In this document: positions 8,801 to 15,168 of the stretch, in pieces
How the letters are laid out: each line of letters opens with the position of its first letter
Numbering within the stretch: position 1 is the stretch's first letter
NCBI GenBank assembly: GCA_947589615.1
Contig: CANQBU010000013.1
Coordinates: 1 to 15,796, forward strand
DNA: 15,796 nt
Direction: 5' to 3'
DNA from: an uncultured Clostridia bacterium
GTDB lineage: Bacteria > Bacillota > Clostridia > Christensenellales > UBA1242
Made by a program: the position numbers and the translations under genes
Notes under the pieces: generated by a model
The model's database searches: none
What the model was told of the DNA's origin: nothing
Seen by the model: the letters and a program-made list of their open reading frames with translations, nothing else

Positions 8801-9657
8801 GCATTTGCCCTAGCAATAATTTTATTATCCCAATATTGAAAATATTGTTCCATAGTTTTGAAACAGTCATTATTCTTCTCATCATAACCTTTATAGCCCA
8901 TAGTATCTTGATGATGAGTGTATAAATTTAATTTGCTGCCCTTCTTCAAGCCCTTTATTGTGATTGTCGCAACCTCTCCAGGAACAAGATAAAGTCCAGT
9001 AGTCATTGGAGACCGATAAATAGGGTCAGTCACAATTCTCATCTCAACCGCTTTTGCAGTTTGTGGAATTTCACCATATATGTAATCTGCTGCGGGGTGT
9101 TTATATAATTCATCATTATCCACAATTTCTTGTGCATGCAAGTTGAAATAATATGCTTGACGCAAAAGGGCATATTTCTTAAATGACGAAAAATATGTCT
9201 GTTCATCTTTATCCTTAGGGCTATTTTTCAAGCCAACCATAGGATATTTAGGGTGTTCAAGGTCACCAAGAGTTCCGTCAAACGTCACCTCTGCCAGCTT
9301 ATGAATTTTGGTTTCTGTTTGTAAATCCAAAAATTCATAGGTGTCACCCAATACCTTCACATCTTTTGGGTCGGGACGTGGAACTTCATAGTCAAGCACC
9401 TCCATAATAGGTTGACGCACCGTTACGCGCCTGCCACGAATATCGTTTAAAGACTTAACCGACAACCCCTCATCAATATCCTCAGGACGAACAACTCCCA
9501 AGTCTTGAATGCTTGGGTTTATGCTAGGATAAGTGTTCCTGACAGAAGCATTGTCAGAGCCAATTGCACTTATTGTTTGAAGTCCAATCCCTGTAACTCC
9601 AAGTGCAAAAGCACATAAAAAGCAAATAATAATTTTAAAGAATTTTCTCTTTTTCAT
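2806..9657 (-). CDS. Giant secreted Peptidase M60 protein (mucinase-like) with adhesion modules and membrane anchor
   Basis: A 2283-residue cell-surface protein. Residues 1-32 are a signal peptide (MKKRKFF, hydrophobic core, probable cut near TISA). The Peptidase M60 region (about 205-620) opens with TTGLYLVPGE and holds the zinc motif H482-E483-L-G-H486, 17 residues, then E504 in GDGEVWNN. That matches the family pattern HEXXH-x(8,28)-E, so the site looks intact. M60 enzymes cut mucin-type O-glycoproteins. Next come a cadherin/Big_9-like unit (about 698-757), a PA14-like domain (about 758-925), an F5/8C or CBM32-like domain (about 955-1103), another jelly-roll-like domain (about 1108-1215) and BspA/DUF285-like leucine-rich repeats (about 1260-1420, with FAGCSSLTEIDFTNFDTS). 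A tail of Cys-bearing repeats (about 1440-2240), a membrane helix (about 2247-2271) and KKRRKKF follow; no LPXTG is present. It is transcribed alone. M60, signal peptide and anchor are strong; accessory domain names are by eye. Confidence 0.9.
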   Translation of the reverse strand: MKKRKFFKIIICFLCAFALGVTGIGLQTISAIGSDNASVRNTYPSINPSIQDLGVVRPEDIDEGLSVKSLNDIRGRRVTVRQPIMEVLDYEVPRPDPKDVKVLGDTYEFLDLQTETKIHKLAEVTFDGTLGDLEHPKYPMVGLKNSPKDKDEQTYFSSFKKYALLRQAYYFNLHAQEIVDNDELYKHPAADYIYGEIPQTAKAVEMRIVTDPIYRSPMTTGLYLVPGEVATITIKGLKKGSKLNLYTHHQDTMGYKGYDEKNNDCFKTMEQYFQYWDNKIIARANAAQAENKQPNFEEDHYGLQGQWKWQNQKVPCMSTKFEFVGDGEDVMTVKIGSMYGGPLYFQPTDTPVEMIIKGAVLAPHFVLGVTKIEDFEEHYKNAPGLIATLDCENGQLIGPAQDMRNCDDMEKLAYFWHSVFAIDISLNGRAYNYNMTMCYDIHVPAGEAVALNSNFCAQPTYWFDTCMNYEELTTKGNWGTFHELGHTQAATYGVNWGFAEGDGEVWNNTLILIIYSLLCNMDTRFTYVEHGEFVHPYTAVERSLKITKTYTDKENSSIVHEINDYGQINNGNGAHFDQLSMYSTLLHSFGPEKFIDMFYTYKLNQKYCDNKRADFVYRIGLVDRVNITKWVNENYFANIKNEYFTSDQLAFLNSLPDFYPIAYRWANGIDGNETARKYEVDGKFPSVFDLSGDNILSYKEFKIEDVTQPKYGEIHYDPVKKKVTYQPPHEVTEYDSFDIIVSTLGGRKVSLNVNLKLLYRGTYVQVWDLGTKTEPVLNSIKPTLEAARNYAEDHDPTGYEESAIAGKNDFKHENIEYFLMKFKYVASATGMHTFYLRADDASCVQFFDEGETKNPKGTMSTTTDKQDFSDSDPSRKLEIYLTEGQRLDVVAELVNWGGLGHLHIGVKMPTEEEEAKLVEVPTGNIVNAGVTNSDLEKADSFKGWQPQFVDSIKDVTMDSNPDREGWAVLEAPQEESGYGKENLIDNDEESFYHSHYSGNSRPQMPQVFVFDMKEAQRINYFEIFRRSKATEKITQFDLYGMKDCVYDQETMGGENYTLWEKLSECTVDNPDSQRYRVTFDEDYFRYLKLVILGNSENTVIKEVYAGLTTNLNQTIKPSHYQTKDGNKNFEENSANGKLTTKTLGATFEFEFLGSSFEIYSDTGIGYGSANVYVDGENEVKGVINLNDDKVNFNKCVYRSGALNMGVHKVKIVTTSENPFNISFINVIYGTPVDEGEYPALQKENGQDDFGDEEVDRQFSREWKTLVKDYQEITSLKFLKSKPENYEDTFIRIDTYIRIYRDKNDSKKLAIVYPGKILAPIECGSLFAGCSSLTEIDFTNFDTSQVRGATSMFNGCTSIKDIDLSTVQTANIQSLGKMFANCIELENVDLTGLNLLENVNVYCMFDNCFKLDTITFPEHFTGSAKFQFPYVYQDMSTHKFYTEITLDSTTAGHTFKVHNEHSFTKSDAHHKRVEPKCIEEGSVEYYVCDDCSFKFDEAQRTRLLTDEQIIIPATEHRPILDMSKTRIPTCTEGGGTTIICENCHTVLGVEADQPPEGHLYELDKTKEEGKGYKFETNEDGTATLYVHLHCMALDFNGFDFETMTGEIPCDHEETLVIKLQPVVTEATCEAAQYYTYNFVLTKELCMNFLNPEEKEIADEISVFSTISINETIAGQEALGHEYSGTWGQWLKEGENYTCSLEFVCEREGCEHHSTVKIVANAVKTDATCETDGNIVYTASFEAPQSNDIYDMKNYVQTKTEIIERFKHHYVPAQTTPLEWFKESDRVSYTKALLHLKCTKCQEDKEVEIVSKQEISGSNMCGQNATSITYTVNTSLFDTIAEIKLQIGDNTFDETAVKQLDNLTYHESNSKIYHMWKLEQCDWSISHDKSSATLAALLKCERCNKQISVIFNGERSCIDATCESAEQITFTLNTKNSDEVYRAALASSHEGIDIDEKDGFTIIPGQQEIVVGRDALGHDFTGECKNFDETSHIIKCIRCDTYSEPIEHEFIASWTWSEYNNGNPTTEATLRCEDCQHQIRQTEITVEKDGERSFEASCTKEGSAQYYASFEYNGKTFTSEPQHYYLEKIGHEYAAIWEWGELNNGVPSLQVTLKCDRCQSNLEGENLLAIATENTTRSIQASCTQEGLLVFNATLEYNGKIYKTPEEKEYVVAKSEHQYHVVSVNWAENYLDTTVDAECSECKTKLEDVTLSYEKKGDAYSITVKFGDETLKFADGVEAIHIYEGSSSTIIICVSVAAGVAVISVALIVVAILVSKKRRKKFDKN
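2950..5340 (-). repeat. Tandem Cys-containing modules in the M60 protein tail
   Basis: About 800 residues of the M60 protein consist of diverged modules. Most have an opening H-x-Y or W-x-W strand, then a Cys pair, then a third Cys in A-[ST]-C-[TE]-x-[EG], then an aromatic strand. Cys pairs are seen near residues 1487 (CDDC), 1540 (CENC), 1704 (CEREGC), 1796 (CTKC), 1899 (CERC), 1994 (CIRC), 2030 (CEDC), 2113 (CDRC) and 2196 (CSEC). The two most alike (CEDC and CDRC units) share W-x-W-x-E/L-NNG-x-P and are about 83 residues apart. They resemble the 'ATCT..G...Y.C..CG' repeats found in large surface proteins of gut Bacillota. Divergence is high, so this is an old array. Confidence 0.7.
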
Positions 9658-9679
9658 AAATCCTCACTTTATATCTTGT

Positions 9680-9708
9680 ATAATATCAGAAAGACATTAT
9701 AAAGTCAA
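9680..9708 (-). promoter_or_regulatory. Sigma-A-type promoter for the M60 surface protein
   Basis: On the minus strand, TTGACT (9703-9708), a 17-base spacer and TATTAT (9680-9685) lie just before the M60 gene. GTGAGG (9662-9667) is the ribosome-binding site, four bases from the ATG. No operator-like repeat is evident in the 154-base gap to the next gene. Confidence 0.7.
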
Positions 9709-9760
9709 TATCAAATATACAAAATTTTTTCAAAAATTGTTAAAAATTTTATTTTATATA

Positions 9761-9799
9761 AAAAATAAAAGAGGCGTTCCACTCTTTTAAAACACCCCT
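9761..9799 (-). terminator. Rho-independent terminator of the VWA-Nudix operon
   Basis: On the minus strand, AGGGGTGTTT (9790-9799) pairs with GAACGCCTCT (9770-9779) through ten positions that include three G-U wobbles. A ten-base loop and a U-rich tract (9761-9769) complete it. It follows the broken Nudix gene and precedes the M60 promoter, so it insulates the two units. Confidence 0.65.
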
Positions 9800-9811
9800 T
9801 ATTTCCTATAA

Positions 9812-10218
9812 TCAATTTTCAATTGTTAAAAATTTTTCGAACGCCCTCTTTGCATCATCATGTTTTAGCATAGAGCAAACTTTTTCGGCGTCAATCCACC
9901 TTCCATCAATAAAGCACTCTTCTTTATTGAATTCAATCTTTTGCTGTTTCTTTATTTTAAAGCCAAACACCTTGATTACTTTCAGTGCCTCTTCCCCATC
10001 AAAATAAAATGAAAATTCATCTATTGTCCTATGCAATCTTGCTCAGTCACAGAAACTTTAGCCTCTTCATAAAGTTCCCTTTTTGCAGTTTGAATATAAC
10101 TTTCACCATTCTCATTATGTCCTTTGGGGAATACCCATTCCCCTTCACTGTTTAAAAGTAGCACTTTTCTTTGACTTTCTTCCATGACTATCGCCATACT
10201 TGAAATTTTTTCTTTCAT
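9812..10218 (-). pseudogene. Nudix hydrolase broken by a one-base frameshift
   Basis: The 5' half (10021-10218, 65 codons) starts at an ATG behind TGAGGT and holds WVFPKGHNENGES and a complete Nudix box G-x5-E-x7-RELYEE. The PKGH sequence is typical of MutT/diadenosine-polyphosphate hydrolases. It stops at TAG (10021-10023). The remainder of the fold (IDEFSFYF ... FIDGRWIDAEKV ... DAKRAFEKFL) continues in another frame from about 10020 to TGA at 9812. Adding one A to the AA at 10024-10025 would restore G-Q-I-D-E-F and yield one Nudix protein of about 134 residues, a normal length. The catalytic box lies wholly in the first part, but the truncated product lacks later strands and is unlikely to fold. 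It may be a real pseudogene or a base-call or assembly error in a short A run. It lies 50 bases after the double-VWA gene, probably in the same transcript. Confidence 0.8.
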
Positions 10219-10268
10219 GATTTTACCTCATTTATTTTTTTATAAGAATTTAGCGGGGCGAAAAATAT

Positions 10269-13172
10269 TTATTTAAGTTCTTTTCTATTTCTTTTTTTAA
10301 GCTTAAACAAGCGGAAAGTTATTCCCATAATATATAGCACCATTGCCGATATCAAAAGAATAAAACGCAAGTCTTTAACAAAATGAATATTTCCCGTCGA
10401 TGAGAATATCTCTTCAGCATCATATACAAACTTACTGTATATATTCCCGTCAGCAACCGGTCTTGAAGATAGTGAGGCAAGCAAATCTTTTCCCGACGAA
10501 TATGGGTCTGCCGTTGCGTCAAACTCCTTTGAATAGGAGAACGCCCTATGCATAACCGCCATTTCTATCAGCATATCTTGTGGAATGTCTGTCGGACTTA
10601 TCGCATTGCTTCCCATAAAATCATAGTTTGAATTAACTTTCATTACATAAATATTATACATTCCAACCTGTGGATTTTCAAACTCAAAGTGACTTCCATG
10701 CACAACCTTTCCCAAGTCATATTTTGAAGTCGTTAAGTCAGGCGCTTGAACGATGGCAACAAATTTGGCTTCCTTTTCTTCGGTGTTAAAGACTTTTACG
10801 CTTGTATTGAAATTATTCTCTGTCACTATCACTTCAAATGACAATTCTTCCTGTGGCAGTGATGCATTCATAAGTAAAGATGAAACCATATTTTTCACCA
10901 AGGTTTTTCCCGCATCAGAAGTTAATAAATCTGAGGACAATTTCTTCTCAAGGTCAATCAAAATGCTTCCGACCTTACCACTTCCATAGTCCCACTCCGC
11001 ATAAAGGGGCGCACCATTTGCATATAATGACACATTTACACTTTTATCGATTTTCGCTTTGCTTGGAAAATATCCTTCAAGTTTAAGTTGGCTAAGTTCA
11101 AGCGGTGTCACGCCGCTAAGAATAGGAGATTTCTCTCCTTTCCTTGGATTAAATTTATCAAAACATACGTCTTCTAGTTTTAAATCCATTTTAAATATAG
11201 GGGCAACTCCATGCTGAGTCCTATAATCGTTTCCTCGTTGCAAAAGTAAATGATGGCCATGGCCGATCTCGGCAAGTTGATCCATTCTTCCAACATTTAT
11301 TTCCCAACCTACAACATCATAGGCATGGTTAAAATAATATGTAACTCCGTCAACTTCTTTTTTGCTTCTATAATATGTAACGACTGTGAGATTTATCCCT
11401 TGAGTTTGATACGCCTCCTGCATTACTTTTAAATAATTTTCTGAATCACCCGCCCCGCCGTCTGAAAAAAGTATTATATGTTTTCGGGCAACATCGGTAG
11501 GAGCATTTGCAAGTATTCTGGCACAATGTTCAAAAGCAGGCGCATAATAGGTTCGATCTGTCCACAAATAGAATTCTTCGAGATTAGTTATTATATCTTT
11601 AAGTTCTTCCTTTTTAGTAACAGTCGTTAAAGGCGCTCTTTCCTCATATGAATCATTCAAGGAGACAATTGCCGCGTAGTCACGAGGAGTCAAAACGTGA
11701 TCTAAAATATATCTTGCATCTTCAGCTGCAGTTTCAATTGATGTGCCTGAAGCACCTGTCATTGACGTCGAAACATCAAACAGAAACACAACCGCCACCG
11801 AAGGATTGTAACTTTCAACATTGACAGGAAGCATATCGGCAAGAATAGAACCTTTTAAGTCGCTGTCTTTGTAGCTATGTAAAACTGGAACCTGTTCATC
11901 GGGATCGCTAACCTTATTAGTGGTTTTTATATTGCCCTGCTCATCTTTTTCAAAGCCGCCAACAGTAAACAATCCACCACCACTTTGTACATAGGATTGA
12001 AGTTCAACTTGAAAACTTTGAGTCATATCGCTTGCCGCCGTATTGTAAAGAATAACTTCGCAGTATTGCGACAAATCTTTTGCCGTCATTTCATCTGACA
12101 ACTTTATGTTTTTTATTTCAATTTCAATATTGTTTTTTTCCGCCTCGTCAAGCATGGACTTTAACTGGCCCGATTCACTTTGAAAAGTTTCAAAAATAAG
12201 AATCTTATTTTTCCCCGCCGCCTCAAAGTATGAATAAAATACGTTGTTTTGCTCTTTTTCATCGTCTAAGGCTTCTAGCGAGAATGCAAATTCATGAAAT
12301 CCTTCCTTTTCAAACAAGTGAGTAAATGAAATTTCCTGGCTTCCAGATTGCAATTCTAAACTCAATTCCTTCTCTTTTACTTTGCCCTCTTCGTCCTTGT
12401 CGGCAACCTTCAATGTGGCATAGCCTTTATATGAACTTTTGATTTGAACCTTTACTTCAAATTCTTCACCCGCATAAATTGTTTTTGCAGGATAAGTAAC
12501 GCCAAGAATGGAGGTATCCGAAATGTAGTTATCAGAATAAAAAGATGTTTCCAGTTGAATTCCTCCACGAGCAAGTTCCTTCATTGCGCTAAGCGAATCC
12601 CCGTCTGTCTCAAGTCCGTCACTTAAAATTACAACTCTCGTGCGTGCCGGATCAGATATGAAATTCTTTTCGCCCGATGCCGACCAGATAAACCTCAATG
12701 CCGAAGCGATATCGGTAGCATTATCATCGGGAGTTTGGCTTGAAACCTTAATATATTTTTGATATACCTCTTCCGCCTCTTCAAAGGAGTTTATTTTTGT
12801 CATATCAAGGGCAACATCTTGCCCATTTCCAAATAAGACAACTCCCACTCGGCAACGACCAACGCTTTGTCTTAGCACGTCATGAACAAAATTGTCCATT
12901 TCTTCGCGTTGAGATGCCGCCGTGTAGCTTGTGTCGACAAGCACGACCGCTTCGCTTGGAAAGTTTTTTTCGTCATATTCGATTTGAATGCCAGCAATGG
13001 CAAATATAAATAGTGAGGCAACAACGCACTGGAAGATTGATGAAAGTATTAAATTGGCACTTATCGCCTCCTTCTTCTTACGCGCAAAAACGAGGGCTAA
13101 AATCGCCACAAAAACCGGTAAAATTAAAAATAGCAGCCATGGACTTAAAGAAAATGTAACAGTCGCGTTCAT
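10269..13172 (-). CDS. Membrane protein with two VWA domains flanking a GATase1-like domain
   Basis: A 967-residue membrane protein. Two N-terminal helices (about 11-31 and 41-62) are followed by VWA domain 1 (about 75-215) with a non-standard metal site D80-T-S82-Y-T84, T153 and D185. Then come a beta region (about 220-315) and a class-I glutamine-amidotransferase-like Rossmann domain (about 322-455, VQSGGGLFTVGG) without a recognisable catalytic Cys. VWA domain 2 (about 458-660) has a canonical MIDAS D466-V-S468-T-S470, T541 and D571. More beta structure and a C-terminal helix (about 936-955) with a basic tail end the protein. VWA domains bind protein ligands through a divalent metal. This layout is found in large VWA proteins of MoxR/Bat-type operons, sometimes labelled ChlD-like. 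The ATG follows AAGGAGGGG, which overlaps the stop of the upstream BatA-like gene (ten-base gap), so the two are translationally close. Role in the envelope is inferred. Confidence 0.85.
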   Translation of the reverse strand: MNATVTFSLSPWLLFLILPVFVAILALVFARKKKEAISANLILSSIFQCVVASLFIFAIAGIQIEYDEKNFPSEAVVLVDTSYTAASQREEMDNFVHDVLRQSVGRCRVGVVLFGNGQDVALDMTKINSFEEAEEVYQKYIKVSSQTPDDNATDIASALRFIWSASGEKNFISDPARTRVVILSDGLETDGDSLSAMKELARGGIQLETSFYSDNYISDTSILGVTYPAKTIYAGEEFEVKVQIKSSYKGYATLKVADKDEEGKVKEKELSLELQSGSQEISFTHLFEKEGFHEFAFSLEALDDEKEQNNVFYSYFEAAGKNKILIFETFQSESGQLKSMLDEAEKNNIEIEIKNIKLSDEMTAKDLSQYCEVILYNTAASDMTQSFQVELQSYVQSGGGLFTVGGFEKDEQGNIKTTNKVSDPDEQVPVLHSYKDSDLKGSILADMLPVNVESYNPSVAVVFLFDVSTSMTGASGTSIETAAEDARYILDHVLTPRDYAAIVSLNDSYEERAPLTTVTKKEELKDIITNLEEFYLWTDRTYYAPAFEHCARILANAPTDVARKHIILFSDGGAGDSENYLKVMQEAYQTQGINLTVVTYYRSKKEVDGVTYYFNHAYDVVGWEINVGRMDQLAEIGHGHHLLLQRGNDYRTQHGVAPIFKMDLKLEDVCFDKFNPRKGEKSPILSGVTPLELSQLKLEGYFPSKAKIDKSVNVSLYANGAPLYAEWDYGSGKVGSILIDLEKKLSSDLLTSDAGKTLVKNMVSSLLMNASLPQEELSFEVIVTENNFNTSVKVFNTEEKEAKFVAIVQAPDLTTSKYDLGKVVHGSHFEFENPQVGMYNIYVMKVNSNYDFMGSNAISPTDIPQDMLIEMAVMHRAFSYSKEFDATADPYSSGKDLLASLSSRPVADGNIYSKFVYDAEEIFSSTGNIHFVKDLRFILLISAMVLYIMGITFRLFKLKKRNRKELK

Positions 13173-13182
13173 TTACCCCTCC

Positions 13183-15147
13183 TTATAAAATATATTTGAA
13201 TTGCAAAAACCACTCGATTATCATGAGCATCAATGATGCAGCTGCAAGCCAGATGAAAAAATCTTTGCCGCTTTCGCTTTGAAGCTCATTATTATCAAGA
13301 TTTGCATGAAATTCCGATTGTGCAAAGAGTTTACTTTCAGATGGAGATATATGCACATATGCCCTTCTCACTTCATCCTCTTTTTCAAGTCCAAATAGGG
13401 TCGTAAAAGTATATGTGCCAACATCATCGAATGTAAACTCGTTTGGAAATTCACTTATGATTTTTTCGTTCTCATTATGGTCGACTTTTATTAAATTACC
13501 TTTACAATTAACTTGTGTAATTTCGCCAAAATTGTAATCATTTTTCTGCAGCGTAACAGGGGCGAAATAATTAATTATGTTATACAGAAAAATCTGAAAT
13601 TGGTCACTATAAAAATTTGACATGTTTATGCTAAATGGAAGCATGATATATTTTGAATTTGAAGTGTTTTTAACAAGCATAATAGGATCTTCATTCAAAT
13701 AAAGTATAGGTTCAAAACCACTCCCTTCATAATCAATTCGGCTATACTGAGTGAGATTTATTTTTTCATAATTCATATATCTCAAAAGTTGATGGTCTAT
13801 GGCACTTGTGCATGATTTAGCACCATCAAGAGCAACACTTTCTTTAAGTGAAAGTCCCAAATTTGCTTGATTTAATGTTTCGTCAGGGTCAACAAGTATA
13901 ACAATTCCATCTTTAGGAAGTCCATTTTTCAAAATTTCATCGGGTAGGGAATTCTCAAAAATATAAAAATCATAACCAGTATTTTCCGCTTCTCTTTCTT
14001 CTTCATGATAGATTTCATGGAAAGTAATATTGCGATAATCACTCATGTTGACAGCAAGATTGTTAAATCCAAATTGCCAAAAACCATTTGGATTTTTGCT
14101 CCAATATTCGATTTTAATTGGGTCACGCAAACCCTCAAAAACATAATACTCGTCATCGTCAGAAATAGAATCGTTAAGATTTGGAATGGAGATTTTTACT
14201 TCCTCATAGGAGTCAAAAAACCAATCCTCCTCCCCGCCGTATGTGGCGTTTGTGGCTGTAACCGTCACTCTCTGAACCTGCTCGGATAAATTCCCATCAA
14301 CTGAAAATGTGACGGGAACTTCAAGATGAAAATCTCGAATGATTTTCCCATTATCCGCTCCCTTAATGTCAAATGAAACATTGCATTTTCGAGTTATATC
14401 CCCGTATGCGCCAAGCACCATTTCAAACATATATTCATTGTCAACAATCGCCACCGTGCAACCAAGAATAGCGATATTTTGTTCGTTAACTTTATCGCAA
14501 ACATTTTCAGTCTCAACTGCTGTGCCAAGATTGCCGAATTGAGTATCCGAATAAATATAGATTTTTGCATAAGGATTATTATCAAGCCTCGTGCCAGCAA
14601 GATTTATTGCACTTTCAATGTCGCCTTCTTCTAAAGTGCATGAGATATTGTCAAGCAAGGAAATAATTTCACTTTTATTTTCGTATTTAAGGTCGGAAAA
14701 TAAATATGTCGAAGTCTTGCCCGTCACAATTGCCGATACGCCTCCTTCTTTAGATTGCTTGAAAAAGTCATCAACTTCTTCTTTCGCAAGAGAAAGGGCA
14801 CGCTCAAATCGTGTTTTGCCGTCTATCAATCTTTTTGCCCGCATGCTTGCAGACGCGTCAATCACAAGCACACATTCTCTGTCTTCAGCAACCACTTCTT
14901 TAAAATAGAGTCGTGGTTCTGCAAAGCCCACTGCGATTATTGCAAGCACCAGCGCTTGAATAAAAAATATTAAAATATTGCTTAAAATTAAATGCTGCTT
15001 TTTAGATTGCGAAAGAACGCGTTTCCAAATTTTTGTTCCGGAAATGCGTTTTTCCTTGTATTGGGGCCTTATTAAATATATGACCAGAAGCACCGCAATT
15101 GCAACAAGTCCTATAAAGCCCAAAGGTAAAAGCCAGCGCAATATCAA
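13183..15147 (-). CDS. BatA-type membrane VWA protein
   Basis: A 654-residue protein with the BatA N-terminal layout: a short helix (about 8-26) ending in YLIRP, a basic stretch, a second helix (about 55-76), then a VWA domain (about 92-225). The MIDAS motif D97-A-S99-A-S101 is canonical and D201 is present (YSDTQ), but the usual Thr of T-D-I-x-x-A-L is replaced by Gly (G175-D-I-E-S-A-I). A long beta-rich middle of unknown fold follows, and the protein ends with a membrane helix (about 631-650). BatA-like proteins are thought to assemble with other VWA membrane proteins and a MoxR ATPase in envelope maintenance. The start is TTG at 15147, supported by AAGGAG seven bases upstream; no suitably placed ATG exists. 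It is 21 bases after the upstream gene and 10 before the double-VWA gene, so it forms part of one operon. Confidence 0.82.
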   Translation of the reverse strand: MILRWLLPLGFIGLVAIAVLLVIYLIRPQYKEKRISGTKIWKRVLSQSKKQHLILSNILIFFIQALVLAIIAVGFAEPRLYFKEVVAEDRECVLVIDASASMRAKRLIDGKTRFERALSLAKEEVDDFFKQSKEGGVSAIVTGKTSTYLFSDLKYENKSEIISLLDNISCTLEEGDIESAINLAGTRLDNNPYAKIYIYSDTQFGNLGTAVETENVCDKVNEQNIAILGCTVAIVDNEYMFEMVLGAYGDITRKCNVSFDIKGADNGKIIRDFHLEVPVTFSVDGNLSEQVQRVTVTATNATYGGEEDWFFDSYEEVKISIPNLNDSISDDDEYYVFEGLRDPIKIEYWSKNPNGFWQFGFNNLAVNMSDYRNITFHEIYHEEEREAENTGYDFYIFENSLPDEILKNGLPKDGIVILVDPDETLNQANLGLSLKESVALDGAKSCTSAIDHQLLRYMNYEKINLTQYSRIDYEGSGFEPILYLNEDPIMLVKNTSNSKYIMLPFSINMSNFYSDQFQIFLYNIINYFAPVTLQKNDYNFGEITQVNCKGNLIKVDHNENEKIISEFPNEFTFDDVGTYTFTTLFGLEKEDEVRRAYVHISPSESKLFAQSEFHANLDNNELQSESGKDFFIWLAAASLMLMIIEWFLQFKYIL

Positions 15148-15154
15148 TATTTTT

Positions 15155-15160
15155 CTCCTT
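15155..15160 (-). promoter_or_regulatory. Ribosome-binding site that sets the TTG start of the BatA-type gene
   Basis: AAGGAG on the minus strand lies seven bases before TTG (15145-15147). A further in-frame TTG follows two codons later but is too far from the site to be preferred. Confidence 0.7.
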
Positions 15161-15168
15161 TTGTAATT

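Noticed and set aside
9812..10036. A separate gene starting at TTG (10034-10036) for the second half of the broken Nudix
   Set aside because: No ribosome-binding site precedes it, and its sequence continues the Nudix fold of the upstream frame; it is the tail of a frameshifted gene.
10219..10268. GC-rich patch GCGGGGCG before the broken Nudix gene as a terminator
   Set aside because: It has no complementary arm nearby, so no hairpin forms; read-through from the VWA gene is more likely.
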